Assembly (NCBI GenBank): GCA_945862025.1
Contig: CAMAWU010000008.1
Location: 1-35,864 of the forward strand
From: Ferrithrix thermotolerans DSM 19514
Lineage (GTDB): Bacteria; Actinomycetota; Acidimicrobiia; Acidimicrobiales; Ilumatobacteraceae
DNA: 35,864 nucleotides
Reading direction: 5' to 3'
In this document: positions 25,075 through 31,807 of the stretch, piece by piece
Position numbering within the stretch: the first letter of the stretch is position 1
Layout of the letters: each line of letters opens with the position of its first letter
Made by a program: the position numbers and the translations under genes
The notes under the pieces: model-generated
What the model saw: only the letters and a program-made list of their open reading frames with translations
Told to the model about the DNA's origin: nothing
Database searches by the model: none

Positions 25075-26268
25075 TTAACGATTTGTTATCGCAATTAACA
25101 TAGCCTGAAATTTTGCTTCTGTTTCCGCTAGTTCATTGAGTGGATCGCTGTCGCCGACAATTCCACCACCAGCAAAAAGATGGGCAGTTCGATCTGAATT
25201 ATTTATTTCAGCACAACGAATCGCGACAGCAAAGCAACCATCACCGCCGGCATTGAAATAGCCAACTGCGCCACCGTATCTTCCTCGGTCAAAGCCTTCT
25301 ACCCGCTTTATATGCTGCAGTGCAATTTCGCGTGGGTGTCCACCAAGTGCGGGCGTTGGACTTAGAGCGTAAGCGAGCTCTAAAACCGTCGGTCTTGGTT
25401 CGCTGAGTCGACCTGAAATTTCAGTGCCAAGATGTGCGACATTAGCGATTTCTACTATTGAAGGTTCGGGTTGCCAATCTAGATACGAACACCAAGGTAA
25501 CAAGGTGTCGTGCACCATATCGATCACAATCCGATGCTCGAGTTGGTTCTTGGTGCTATTGATTAGTTCTTGAGCTAGGTGATCATCAACTTTCGCGTCT
25601 CCGGTTCGCGAAGTTGTACCGGCGAGAGGATGACTTGAAACTGTGTCACCGTCAATACTTACTAATAGCTCAGGTGATGCACCAAGAAAACCCTCGAACA
25701 TAAACCTGTAACTCGAACGATATCTGTCTCTTAGTCGCAACAAAATTGAATAGATATCGAACTCTTTATTACTGGTGATGATTAAGTCTCGAGCGATCAC
25801 GGCTTTTCGGAATTCTCCGTTAGACACAGCATCGCGAGTTAGTCGGACGGCTTCAAGGTAATGCTCAATTGAAACACCTGGGGTTATATCAAATTCAGCG
25901 ACAGAATCTTGCTGTCCCATTTGAGCACTGAGATTAAAACTTGCATCATCAATAATTGTGATCCATTGCTGCCCACTATTTGAACAACCAACAACAACGT
26001 TTGGAATCACGAAATCGTGTGGCGAATTACTGTCAAAAGGTATGCACCCAATTGCGACTGGTCCAGCGTGAGCGATATCAGTTGAATTTTTGTGGTTCAG
26101 AGTTTTCAGTGCCTGTTGTATTGTCCTGCTGTCGCCGCGCATCGCAACACCACGACCTGCCACACCCAAGCCGTTTCGTGCAAATAAATAGCCGTCAGGT
26201 CCTACAAATTCGTTCAAGTCAACAGGGTTATCAGTTAAATCAGCAACTAGTTTTGTAATTGCCTGCAT
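25075..26268 (-). CDS. menF: Isochorismate synthase
   Basis: Converts chorismate to isochorismate, the first committed step of menaquinone synthesis. A chorismate-binding enzyme of 397 residues. Visible blocks are ELLVSIDGDTVSSHPLAGT, with the family's HPLAGT signature, and HLGTEISGRL. Further on are LSPTPALGGHPRE, GRYGGAVGYF and FAGGGIVGDSDP near the C terminus. Siderophore-type isochorismate synthases (EntC/DhbC) share these motifs, but the menD-ubiE setting favours menaquinone. The ATG is 3 bp downstream of the ubiE stop codon, so the two form an operon. Confidence 0.9.
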   Translation of the reverse strand: MQAITKLVADLTDNPVDLNEFVGPDGYLFARNGLGVAGRGVAMRGDSRTIQQALKTLNHKNSTDIAHAGPVAIGCIPFDSNSPHDFVIPNVVVGCSNSGQQWITIIDDASFNLSAQMGQQDSVAEFDITPGVSIEHYLEAVRLTRDAVSNGEFRKAVIARDLIITSNKEFDIYSILLRLRDRYRSSYRFMFEGFLGASPELLVSIDGDTVSSHPLAGTTSRTGDAKVDDHLAQELINSTKNQLEHRIVIDMVHDTLLPWCSYLDWQPEPSIVEIANVAHLGTEISGRLSEPRPTVLELAYALSPTPALGGHPREIALQHIKRVEGFDRGRYGGAVGYFNAGGDGCFAVAIRCAEINNSDRTAHLFAGGGIVGDSDPLNELAETEAKFQAMLIAITNR

Positions 26269-26271
26269 TAA

Positions 26272-26991
26272 CTAATTTCGAGTCGCAACAAATAACTGGC
26301 TGAGGCCTCCGGAGAGTTGTTCGTGTTTAACGCCCGTGAATCCTGATTGTTCGAGCAACTTGATGATTTCATTTGTTGGTGGAAGATATGCGACACTGCG
26401 TGGAAGATATTTATACGCAGCCCGATCAGAAAACAGCCCACCAATTATTGGCACAATTTTTCCGAAATATATTGAGTTTCCAAAACGGATAAATCTATTT
26501 GTCGGTGTACCGACATCCAAAAGTGCGATTCGGCTATTTAATCGTGTCACGCGAGCAAGTTCTTTGAAAAAAACTTGCAGATTTTCGAGATTGCGTAAAG
26601 CGAACCCGCAAGTCACACCGTCAATACACGCATTTGGAAACGGCAAACGAAGAGTGTCTGCTTGGCATCGCGGAGAACCACTTCTATCAGCGCTCAACAT
26701 CCCAAAAGAGAGATCAACTGATAGGGCTGTATAGCCGGACTTCTGTAACTCAATGCACAGGTCGCCGGTGCCACTGGCAAGGTCCAAAATTCGCGACCCT
26801 TCGGGTAGGTCAATTGCGGCGACTGTCCTTTTGCGCCACTTAACATCTAAGCGAAATGTCATTAACCGATTGACAAAGTTATAACGAGGCGCGATTGCAT
26901 CAAACATTTCCCGCACCGCTTCAACCTTTTCGCTTCCAACCGGGAGGTCACTGCGATCCCAACTTCGGGCTGACTTTTTTGGCGATTTCAT
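26272..26991 (-). CDS. menG: Demethylmenaquinone methyltransferase
   Basis: Methylates demethylmenaquinone with S-adenosylmethionine, the last step of the pathway; UbiE/MenG family (also called ubiE). From the ATG at 26991 it has about 239 residues. It shows the family signature MFDAIAPRYNFVNRLMTF (29-46) and a SAM-binding loop LDLASGTGDL (69-78). The second UbiE signature appears as DGVTCGFALRNLEN. The open frame extends 17 codons upstream, but the 26991 start has TAGTCT 7 nt upstream and fits the family. It is the first gene of the ubiE-menF operon. Confidence 0.92.
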   Translation of the reverse strand: MKSPKKSARSWDRSDLPVGSEKVEAVREMFDAIAPRYNFVNRLMTFRLDVKWRKRTVAAIDLPEGSRILDLASGTGDLCIELQKSGYTALSVDLSFGMLSADRSGSPRCQADTLRLPFPNACIDGVTCGFALRNLENLQVFFKELARVTRLNSRIALLDVGTPTNRFIRFGNSIYFGKIVPIIGGLFSDRAAYKYLPRSVAYLPPTNEIIKLLEQSGFTGVKHEQLSGGLSQLFVATRN

Positions 26992-26998
26992 GCTTTTT

Positions 26999-27004
26999 AG
27001 ACTA
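26999..27004 (-). promoter_or_regulatory. Candidate -10 element for leaderless menG/ubiE
   Basis: TAGTCT on the minus strand ends 7 nt before the ATG at 26991. The same hexamer and spacing precede the SDR gene at 15939. It supports the shorter start. Confidence 0.45.
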
Positions 27005-27065
27005 CGCCAAAAGCAACATCGCATTGCCGATAGAGAATTCATGTCACAGGTCTGACAAGATTGCT

Positions 27066-27072
27066 GGAGGAG
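27066..27072 (+). promoter_or_regulatory. Strong Shine-Dalgarno sequence of the acyl-CoA dehydrogenase gene
   Basis: GGAGGAG ends 7 nt before the ATG at 27080. It is the clearest ribosome-binding site in the window, where most operon-head genes lack one. It implies a leadered and probably well-translated mRNA. Confidence 0.75.
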
Positions 27073-27079
27073 TTTTCAA

Positions 27080-28300
27080 ATGATTGATTTCACATTTTCA
27101 CCCGAAATAGAAAAAGTACGTTTAAAAGTTCGCGAATTCATGGATACGAAAGTTCGCCCCGAATGGGAAGCAACGGATGAGAAAGATCGCGCTGCAGTGG
27201 TTCGAACAATCGTCAAGTTGCGTGGTGTCGCGCGAAGTGAATGGAACTTGTGGTTGCCACACATGCCTGCTGAATGGGGCGGCATGGGGCTCGGGCCGAC
27301 TGCAATGGCTGCAGTATCTGCAGAAGCAGCCAAGGTAAGTATCGGACCGTTTGTAATGAATGCCCAAGCGCCAGATGAGGGTAATCAGCACACTCTTTTG
27401 CATTGGGGAACAACAGAACAAAAAGAGAAGTATCTCCGTCCACTGTGTGAAGGTACTACTCGTAGTTGCTTTGCGATGACTGAACCTGAAGTTGCAGGAA
27501 GTGATCCGACATTAATTCAAACTCGTGCGTACAAAGATGGTGATGAGTGGGTCATCAATGGTCATAAATGGTTCATCTCAGGTGCTCGTGGCGCAAAATT
27601 TGCATTATTGATAGCGCGTACTGAAGATGACCCAGATCTACCGCAGGCTGCGAACTCGTGTTTTATCGTTGACATTCCTAGCGAAGGTTTCAATATCGTT
27701 CGTGATGTTCAGACAATGTCTGGCGGACATAATCATTGCGAAATTCAAATCAACGATTTACGAGTACCAGCTAGAAATATGCTCGGCGGACGAGGTCAGG
27801 GTCATCTACTAGGCCAATATCGTCTTGGACCTGCTCGACTTGCGCACTGCATGCGTTGGATTGGTCAAGCCGAAATTGCACTTGACATGATGGTTGATCG
27901 CGCACTCAAGCGTTATTCACACGGATCGATACTCGCAGAGAAGCAGGGCATCCAATGGTTGATCGCAGACTCGGCGATGGAAATGTATCAATGCAAATTG
28001 ATGGTACTTCATGCGGCTTACAAACTTGAGAGTGGACAGTCTTTTATTTCCGAAGTTTCAATGGCGAAACATTTTGTCGCAAATAGTTTGTGGCGAATTA
28101 TTGATCGCGCGATACAGGTTCATGGTGCTCTTGGGTATTCAACCGATACGCCGTTAGCGAATATGTTGCAGCAGGCCCGCTGGAGTCGTTTTGCAGATGG
28201 CGCCGATGAAATTCATCAGATGCGCATCGCGCAACGCACTATTGCTGCGTATAAAGACCACGGCTCAACAAAAACAGCTACTGGAGATTTACCACTGTGA
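27080..28300 (+). CDS. Acyl-CoA dehydrogenase
   Basis: A FAD-dependent alpha,beta-dehydrogenase of acyl-CoA thioesters, 406 residues, cytoplasmic. Domain order is N-terminal helices with MPAEWGGMGL, a central beta domain with CFAMTEPEVAGSDP and INGHKWFISGA, and a C-terminal helical domain with IQVHGALGYSTDTPLAN. The ISGARGAKF and MSGGHNH features and the overall form resemble the long-chain ACAD10/11-like group. No Glu can be assigned as catalytic base by eye. It has a strong Shine-Dalgarno sequence. Its TGA stop overlaps the GTG start of the F420-type oxidoreductase (GTGA), so the two should be made together. The acyl substrate is unknown. Confidence 0.9.
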   Translation: MIDFTFSPEIEKVRLKVREFMDTKVRPEWEATDEKDRAAVVRTIVKLRGVARSEWNLWLPHMPAEWGGMGLGPTAMAAVSAEAAKVSIGPFVMNAQAPDEGNQHTLLHWGTTEQKEKYLRPLCEGTTRSCFAMTEPEVAGSDPTLIQTRAYKDGDEWVINGHKWFISGARGAKFALLIARTEDDPDLPQAANSCFIVDIPSEGFNIVRDVQTMSGGHNHCEIQINDLRVPARNMLGGRGQGHLLGQYRLGPARLAHCMRWIGQAEIALDMMVDRALKRYSHGSILAEKQGIQWLIADSAMEMYQCKLMVLHAAYKLESGQSFISEVSMAKHFVANSLWRIIDRAIQVHGALGYSTDTPLANMLQQARWSRFADGADEIHQMRIAQRTIAAYKDHGSTKTATGDLPL

Positions 28301-29268
28301 GTACATCAAAGCAGCACATCACTTTCGGAGTTTTTATACCACAAGGGTGGAAAATGGAATTGGTTTCAATTTCTGATCCCGTCGCGAAATGGAACAAAGC
28401 CGTCGAAATTGCGCAGTTAGCAGAGCAACTTGGATACGACTCGATTTGGGTTTACGACCACTTTCATAATGTGCCAAGGCCTGCGCATGAAGCTGTTTTT
28501 GAATGTTGGACAGTGATGGCAGCAATCAGTCAACGAACAACAAAGATTCGTCTCGGACAAATGGTTGGTTGCAATCTTTATCGAGAGCCAAGTTTGCTGG
28601 CAAAAATTACATCGACGATTGATGTGATTTCTGGCGGTCGGCTTGATTGGGGGATTGGTGCTGGTTGGTATGAAAACGAATGTCGCGGCTATGGGTATGA
28701 CTTCCCAGAACCAAAAGTGCGAATTGCGATGTTGCGCGAGTGCGTCGAGATTGTCCGATCAATGTGGAGTCAAGAAGAAACAACTTTTGACGGGAAGTAT
28801 TACAAATTGGTTCGTGGCAATTGTGATCCGAAACCACTTCAGAAGCCGCATCCGCCTATTTGGATTGGTGGTGGAGGCGAGCAACTCACATTGAGGGTTG
28901 TCGCCAGATATGCAGACTATTCAAATTTCGGAGGAAGTCCTGATGAATTCGCTCGCAAGGTCGAGATATTGAAGGGTCACTGTTTGGCAGTCGGTCGAGA
29001 CGAATCTGAAATCAGGAAAACATGGTCACCCGATGTTTTTATTCGCCGAACAGAAAAAGAGTTATTGGCGTCCGGAACCAAGAGTTTACGCGGAGACTCT
29101 TTTGATGAATGGCAAAAAAATAATCTCGTAGGTACAGTCGAGCAGGTCTCGGAGAAAGTTCAACGATATATTGACCTAGGTTGCAGTGGATTTATTCCGT
29201 GGTGTGCCGATTACCCAAGTACAGAGACCGTCGAGTTATTTGCCGAAGTAATGAGAAATTTTCGATAG
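28297..29268 (+). CDS. LLM-class F420-dependent oxidoreductase
   Basis: A luciferase-like TIM-barrel oxidoreductase of 323 residues. It has ITFGVFIPQG at the N terminus, GYDSIWVYDHFH, the TTKIRLGQMV strand, and GGRLDWGIGAGWYENECRGYGYDFP. A substrate loop WSQEETTFDGKYY and PPIWIGGGGE follow. These are the usual signs of the actinobacterial F420-dependent branch rather than FMN luciferases, but cofactor choice is inference. The GTG start overlaps the acyl-CoA dehydrogenase stop by 4 bp. It converges with the MaoC gene 21 bp away. Joint expression with an acyl-CoA dehydrogenase suggests a catabolic redox step. Confidence 0.87.
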   Translation: MSTSKQHITFGVFIPQGWKMELVSISDPVAKWNKAVEIAQLAEQLGYDSIWVYDHFHNVPRPAHEAVFECWTVMAAISQRTTKIRLGQMVGCNLYREPSLLAKITSTIDVISGGRLDWGIGAGWYENECRGYGYDFPEPKVRIAMLRECVEIVRSMWSQEETTFDGKYYKLVRGNCDPKPLQKPHPPIWIGGGGEQLTLRVVARYADYSNFGGSPDEFARKVEILKGHCLAVGRDESEIRKTWSPDVFIRRTEKELLASGTKSLRGDSFDEWQKNNLVGTVEQVSEKVQRYIDLGCSGFIPWCADYPSTETVELFAEVMRNFR

Positions 29269-29289
29269 TTTTGGTTAAGTTTTAAGTAT

Positions 29290-29748
29290 TTATAGATAAT
29301 AACGAAATACAACTTCAGCGACGCAAGATGGTTTTTTTGCGTTCTCCACTTCAAATGTAGTTTCGAGTGTTACTTGAACTCCACCAGTTACGTCTTCGAC
29401 TGAAAGGAGTTTTACGCCCGCGCGAAGTTTTGATCCAACAGGTACTGGGGACGGGAAACGAACCTTATTCGCGCCATAGTTAACACCCATTGCAACTCCT
29501 TCGACACTAAATATCTGTGGCAACATCACCGGTCCGAGCGACAAAGTTAAATAACCGTGAGCAATCGGCCCTTTGAAAGGTCCGGCCTTCGCCCTCTCAA
29601 CATCAATGTGAATCCACTGATGATCGCCAGTTGCATCGGCAAAACGATTGACTTGATCTTGTGTGACTGTTAAATAATCTGAATAACCCAGATGGTTGCC
29701 AATCATCGATTTCAGTTCATCAACACCTTTGATAATGAGTTTTGTCAT
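29290..29748 (-). CDS. MaoC-family (R)-enoyl-CoA hydratase
   Basis: A single hotdog-fold hydratase of 152 residues. The active-site block reads FADATGDHQWIHID, with Asp42 and His47 as the catalytic pair. It continues into GPFKGPIAHGYLTLSL, the standard hydratase-2 motif. It would hydrate trans-2-enoyl-CoA to (R)-3-hydroxyacyl-CoA, for polyhydroxyalkanoate, fatty acid or side-chain catabolism. The RFPSPVPVGSKLR strand is also typical. It lies opposite the acyl-CoA dehydrogenase/oxidoreductase pair, so a shared pathway is possible but not shown. Substrate unknown. Confidence 0.88.
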   Translation of the reverse strand: MTKLIIKGVDELKSMIGNHLGYSDYLTVTQDQVNRFADATGDHQWIHIDVERAKAGPFKGPIAHGYLTLSLGPVMLPQIFSVEGVAMGVNYGANKVRFPSPVPVGSKLRAGVKLLSVEDVTGGVQVTLETTFEVENAKKPSCVAEVVFRYYL

Positions 29749-29821
29749 CTCATAAGTGTGGCAGATCTACTACCAGAATTCGCTAGCCAAACGCTCAAGC
29801 AAGAGTTGCCGGTCGAGCCAA

Positions 29822-30262
29822 CTATTTGTACCAGATGCGTTGGTGCGAACGACTTTGAGGGTGCAACATCAATGCGCACAAAGCGATTTCGAAGATCAGG
29901 CTTGTTGTGCTACCTCCGCTTATTTTGCGATACAAACTAATTTCACCACCGAGCATATTTGAGAGGTCAGAGAACGCCCAATACCGCAATACAAATGGCG
30001 AGAAGGCTGCTGCCACCCCAAACTTGTAACCCAATTTACGATCGTTAGCCATCAACAGACCCCCGAACGCATGAAAACCCACGACCGCCAGTGCGAGTAA
30101 TGCACCAAACCAGTAACGGGTTCTTAGATATCCGAGGTAGTCAGTCTTGTCAATCACACTGATCAACGCGAAAAATCCATTTAGATATAGCAGCATCGAT
30201 GCAATCTGTAAGGTCTGCGGTTGCATTCTGTCAAACCATTTTCGCCAATCAATATTTATCAT
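29822..30262 (-). CDS. Small integral membrane protein, function unknown
   Basis: I do not recognise this 146-residue protein. It has about four hydrophobic segments (roughly 17-36, 51-71, 80-97 and 117-134) separated by short basic loops such as RKWFDRM and NDRKLGYKFG. The C terminus is polar (HPQSRSHQRIWYK). The ATG at 30262 is immediately preceded by GAAGG, too close for a normal ribosome-binding site, and CACAAT lies 6 nt upstream, a weak -10 match. It is divergent from era with a 48-bp gap. Regularly spaced hydrophobic helices and a good start support it over the antisense frames in the same region. Confidence 0.65.
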   Translation of the reverse strand: MINIDWRKWFDRMQPQTLQIASMLLYLNGFFALISVIDKTDYLGYLRTRYWFGALLALAVVGFHAFGGLLMANDRKLGYKFGVAAAFSPFVLRYWAFSDLSNMLGGEISLYRKISGGSTTSLIFEIALCALMLHPQSRSHQRIWYK

Positions 30263-30298
30263 CCTTCAATTGTGGCAGATCCTGATCGGGGTTATGGG

Positions 30299-30304
30299 TA
30301 GCCT
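30299..30304 (+). promoter_or_regulatory. Candidate -10 element for leaderless era
   Basis: TAGCCT ends 6 nt before the GTG at 30311. No Shine-Dalgarno sequence is visible. Confidence 0.4.
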
Positions 30305-30310
30305 TCTGTC

Positions 30311-31150
30311 GTGCGAACTGCGTTTGTTTCTCTTGTTGGTAGACCCAACGTTGGAAAATCAACTTTGCTCAACGCTCTAATCGGAAAAAAGATCAGCATT
30401 GTTTCAGATAAGCCTCAAACAACACGAACCCGGGTTCGAGGTATTGTCACTACCGCCGACACTCAACTTGTGTTCGTCGACACACCCGGATTGCATAAGG
30501 CAACTACGGCACTTGGACAAAGAGTGAATTCAACTGCTCTCGAGTCGATGCGTGATGTAGATGTTGTCTGTTTAGTTTTAGACGCTACACAGACTGTCGG
30601 AACTGGTGACCAATGGGTGAGTCAACAACTTGAGATCAAAAATGCGATTGTAATTTTAAATAAGATAGATGCAGTAACCACGAGTAAAGTTTTGAGTCAG
30701 TTATCGGCAGCAGCAAAATTCGGCGCAGCAGAGTATTTCCCGGTTTCAGCAAAAACTGGTGACGGAGTGAAAGAACTCATTGTCGCCCTTTCGCGGCGAG
30801 CAGTAGTCGGTGATGCGATGTTTCCGACAGATATGGTTTCAGAGACTCCGCAGGCTGAGTGGATCGCCGAACTCGTTCGTGAGCAACTGCTCGCGGTGAC
30901 TCGTGATGAATTGCCATATTCAATCGCAACTCGTGTGACTGAGTGGGAGTGGCCAAGAGTGCGTTGCGAGATTATTGTTGAACGCGAAAGCCAAAAAGGA
31001 ATGGTCATCGGCAAGTCTGGAAGTCTTCTCAAGTCTGTAGGAATTGAAGTTCGTAAGCAAATGCCCGATGGCGCATATCTTGAATTATTTGTCGTAGTTG
31101 ACAAAGATTGGCAACATCGTGCAGATCGGGTTGAACGCCTCGGCTACTAG
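30311..31150 (+). CDS. era: GTPase Era
   Basis: An essential GTPase that binds 16S rRNA near the 3' end and assists 30S assembly. 279 residues, a little shorter than E. coli Era. G motifs are visible: G1 GRPNVGKS (10-17), a switch region PQTTRTRVRGI, G3 DTPG (57-60), G4 NKID (117-120) and G5 SAK. The C-terminal KH domain carries VIGKSGSLLKSVG and ends at VERLGY. In many actinobacteria era closely follows phoH-ybeY-corC. Here it lies 14.4 kb further on, as a single-gene unit. The stop abuts the convergent lipoprotein stop with no gap. Confidence 0.96.
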   Translation: MRTAFVSLVGRPNVGKSTLLNALIGKKISIVSDKPQTTRTRVRGIVTTADTQLVFVDTPGLHKATTALGQRVNSTALESMRDVDVVCLVLDATQTVGTGDQWVSQQLEIKNAIVILNKIDAVTTSKVLSQLSAAAKFGAAEYFPVSAKTGDGVKELIVALSRRAVVGDAMFPTDMVSETPQAEWIAELVREQLLAVTRDELPYSIATRVTEWEWPRVRCEIIVERESQKGMVIGKSGSLLKSVGIEVRKQMPDGAYLELFVVVDKDWQHRADRVERLGY

Positions 31151-31807
31151 TCACTCGCTTACGAGCAGCACAAAATAATCATCGAAACTAACTGGAACTC
31201 CTGGTTTGACGAGGTCTCCTTTCCCGCGGGGCACAGCTATCTGAACTCCGTTGACACTGAAAATAACTTGGCCAATACCTGGTCGTCGAGTGAAGGTCAG
31301 CACGAGTTGGGCGATGGCTAGTCGCTGATCAACAGGCGACAGTCCTGCGAGTATAAATCCAGTTGAATCAATAGTCGCGATTCCTTTTGCGATCTGAATC
31401 GTCGCATTAAGTTGTGGCGAAAGTGCGCTCCGTAAACCTAAGCCTGCGTCTCCGGATGGTGGACCCGCGACTAGTGCTGCGAGTACTTGTGAAGTTGTCG
31501 CAGGGCTTGCAATTTGTATTCTCGTCGCAAGAACTCTGTTGTTGCTGATGAAATAAAGATCCACGGTTTCATTGATGTTCTCAAGCAACTGCTCTGATCC
31601 ATCTGTCTTTGACTTATCTGGTTGCTGCGCAATTGTCGTAGATGTTGTCGTGGTGCTTGTGGTCGTGACATTCAATTCAAAAGGGACATCTGAGTCACTA
31701 ATCGCAACAAATTTGCTTGAACTTGGGACACCGCACGAACTTGCGACGAATGTAACTACAAAAATAGAAATCGCTTTAAGTAACGTGAATCTTACACTTG
31801 TTGTCAT
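31151..31807 (-). CDS. GerMN-domain lipoprotein, short LpqB-like
   Basis: A 218-residue probable lipoprotein. The N terminus is a signal sequence ending in FVVTFVASSC, an imperfect lipobox with Cys25. A Thr-rich low-complexity linker (TTTSTTTTSTT, about 48-58) leads to a GerMN domain (about 80-218). That domain begins DLYFISNNRVLATR and includes LAALVAGPP and a C-terminal FDDYFVLL. LpqB of other actinobacteria carries GerMN followed by a beta-propeller; here the propeller is absent. The ATG overlaps the kinase stop by 4 bp (ATGA), matching the mtrB-lpqB order. It may modulate the adjacent sensor kinase from outside the membrane; that is inferred from LpqB. Confidence 0.8.
   Translation of the reverse strand: MTTSVRFTLLKAISIFVVTFVASSCGVPSSSKFVAISDSDVPFELNVTTTSTTTTSTTIAQQPDKSKTDGSEQLLENINETVDLYFISNNRVLATRIQIASPATTSQVLAALVAGPPSGDAGLGLRSALSPQLNATIQIAKGIATIDSTGFILAGLSPVDQRLAIAQLVLTFTRRPGIGQVIFSVNGVQIAVPRGKGDLVKPGVPVSFDDYFVLLVSE

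Noticed and set aside
25046-25080. Imperfect inverted repeat GTTAAA...TTTAAC at the menD/menF convergent junction
   Set aside because: The arms are short and AT-only, and pairing is interrupted. Not strong enough to be called a bidirectional terminator.
29758-29940. Plus-strand 60-codon frame from a GTG, containing a CxxC
   Set aside because: Two thirds of it lies antisense to the small membrane protein, it has no recognisable domain or ribosome-binding site, and its composition turns Arg/Leu-rich in the antisense part.
30697-31104. Minus-strand frame of 135 codons
   Set aside because: It is antisense to the KH-containing part of era, with no independent support.
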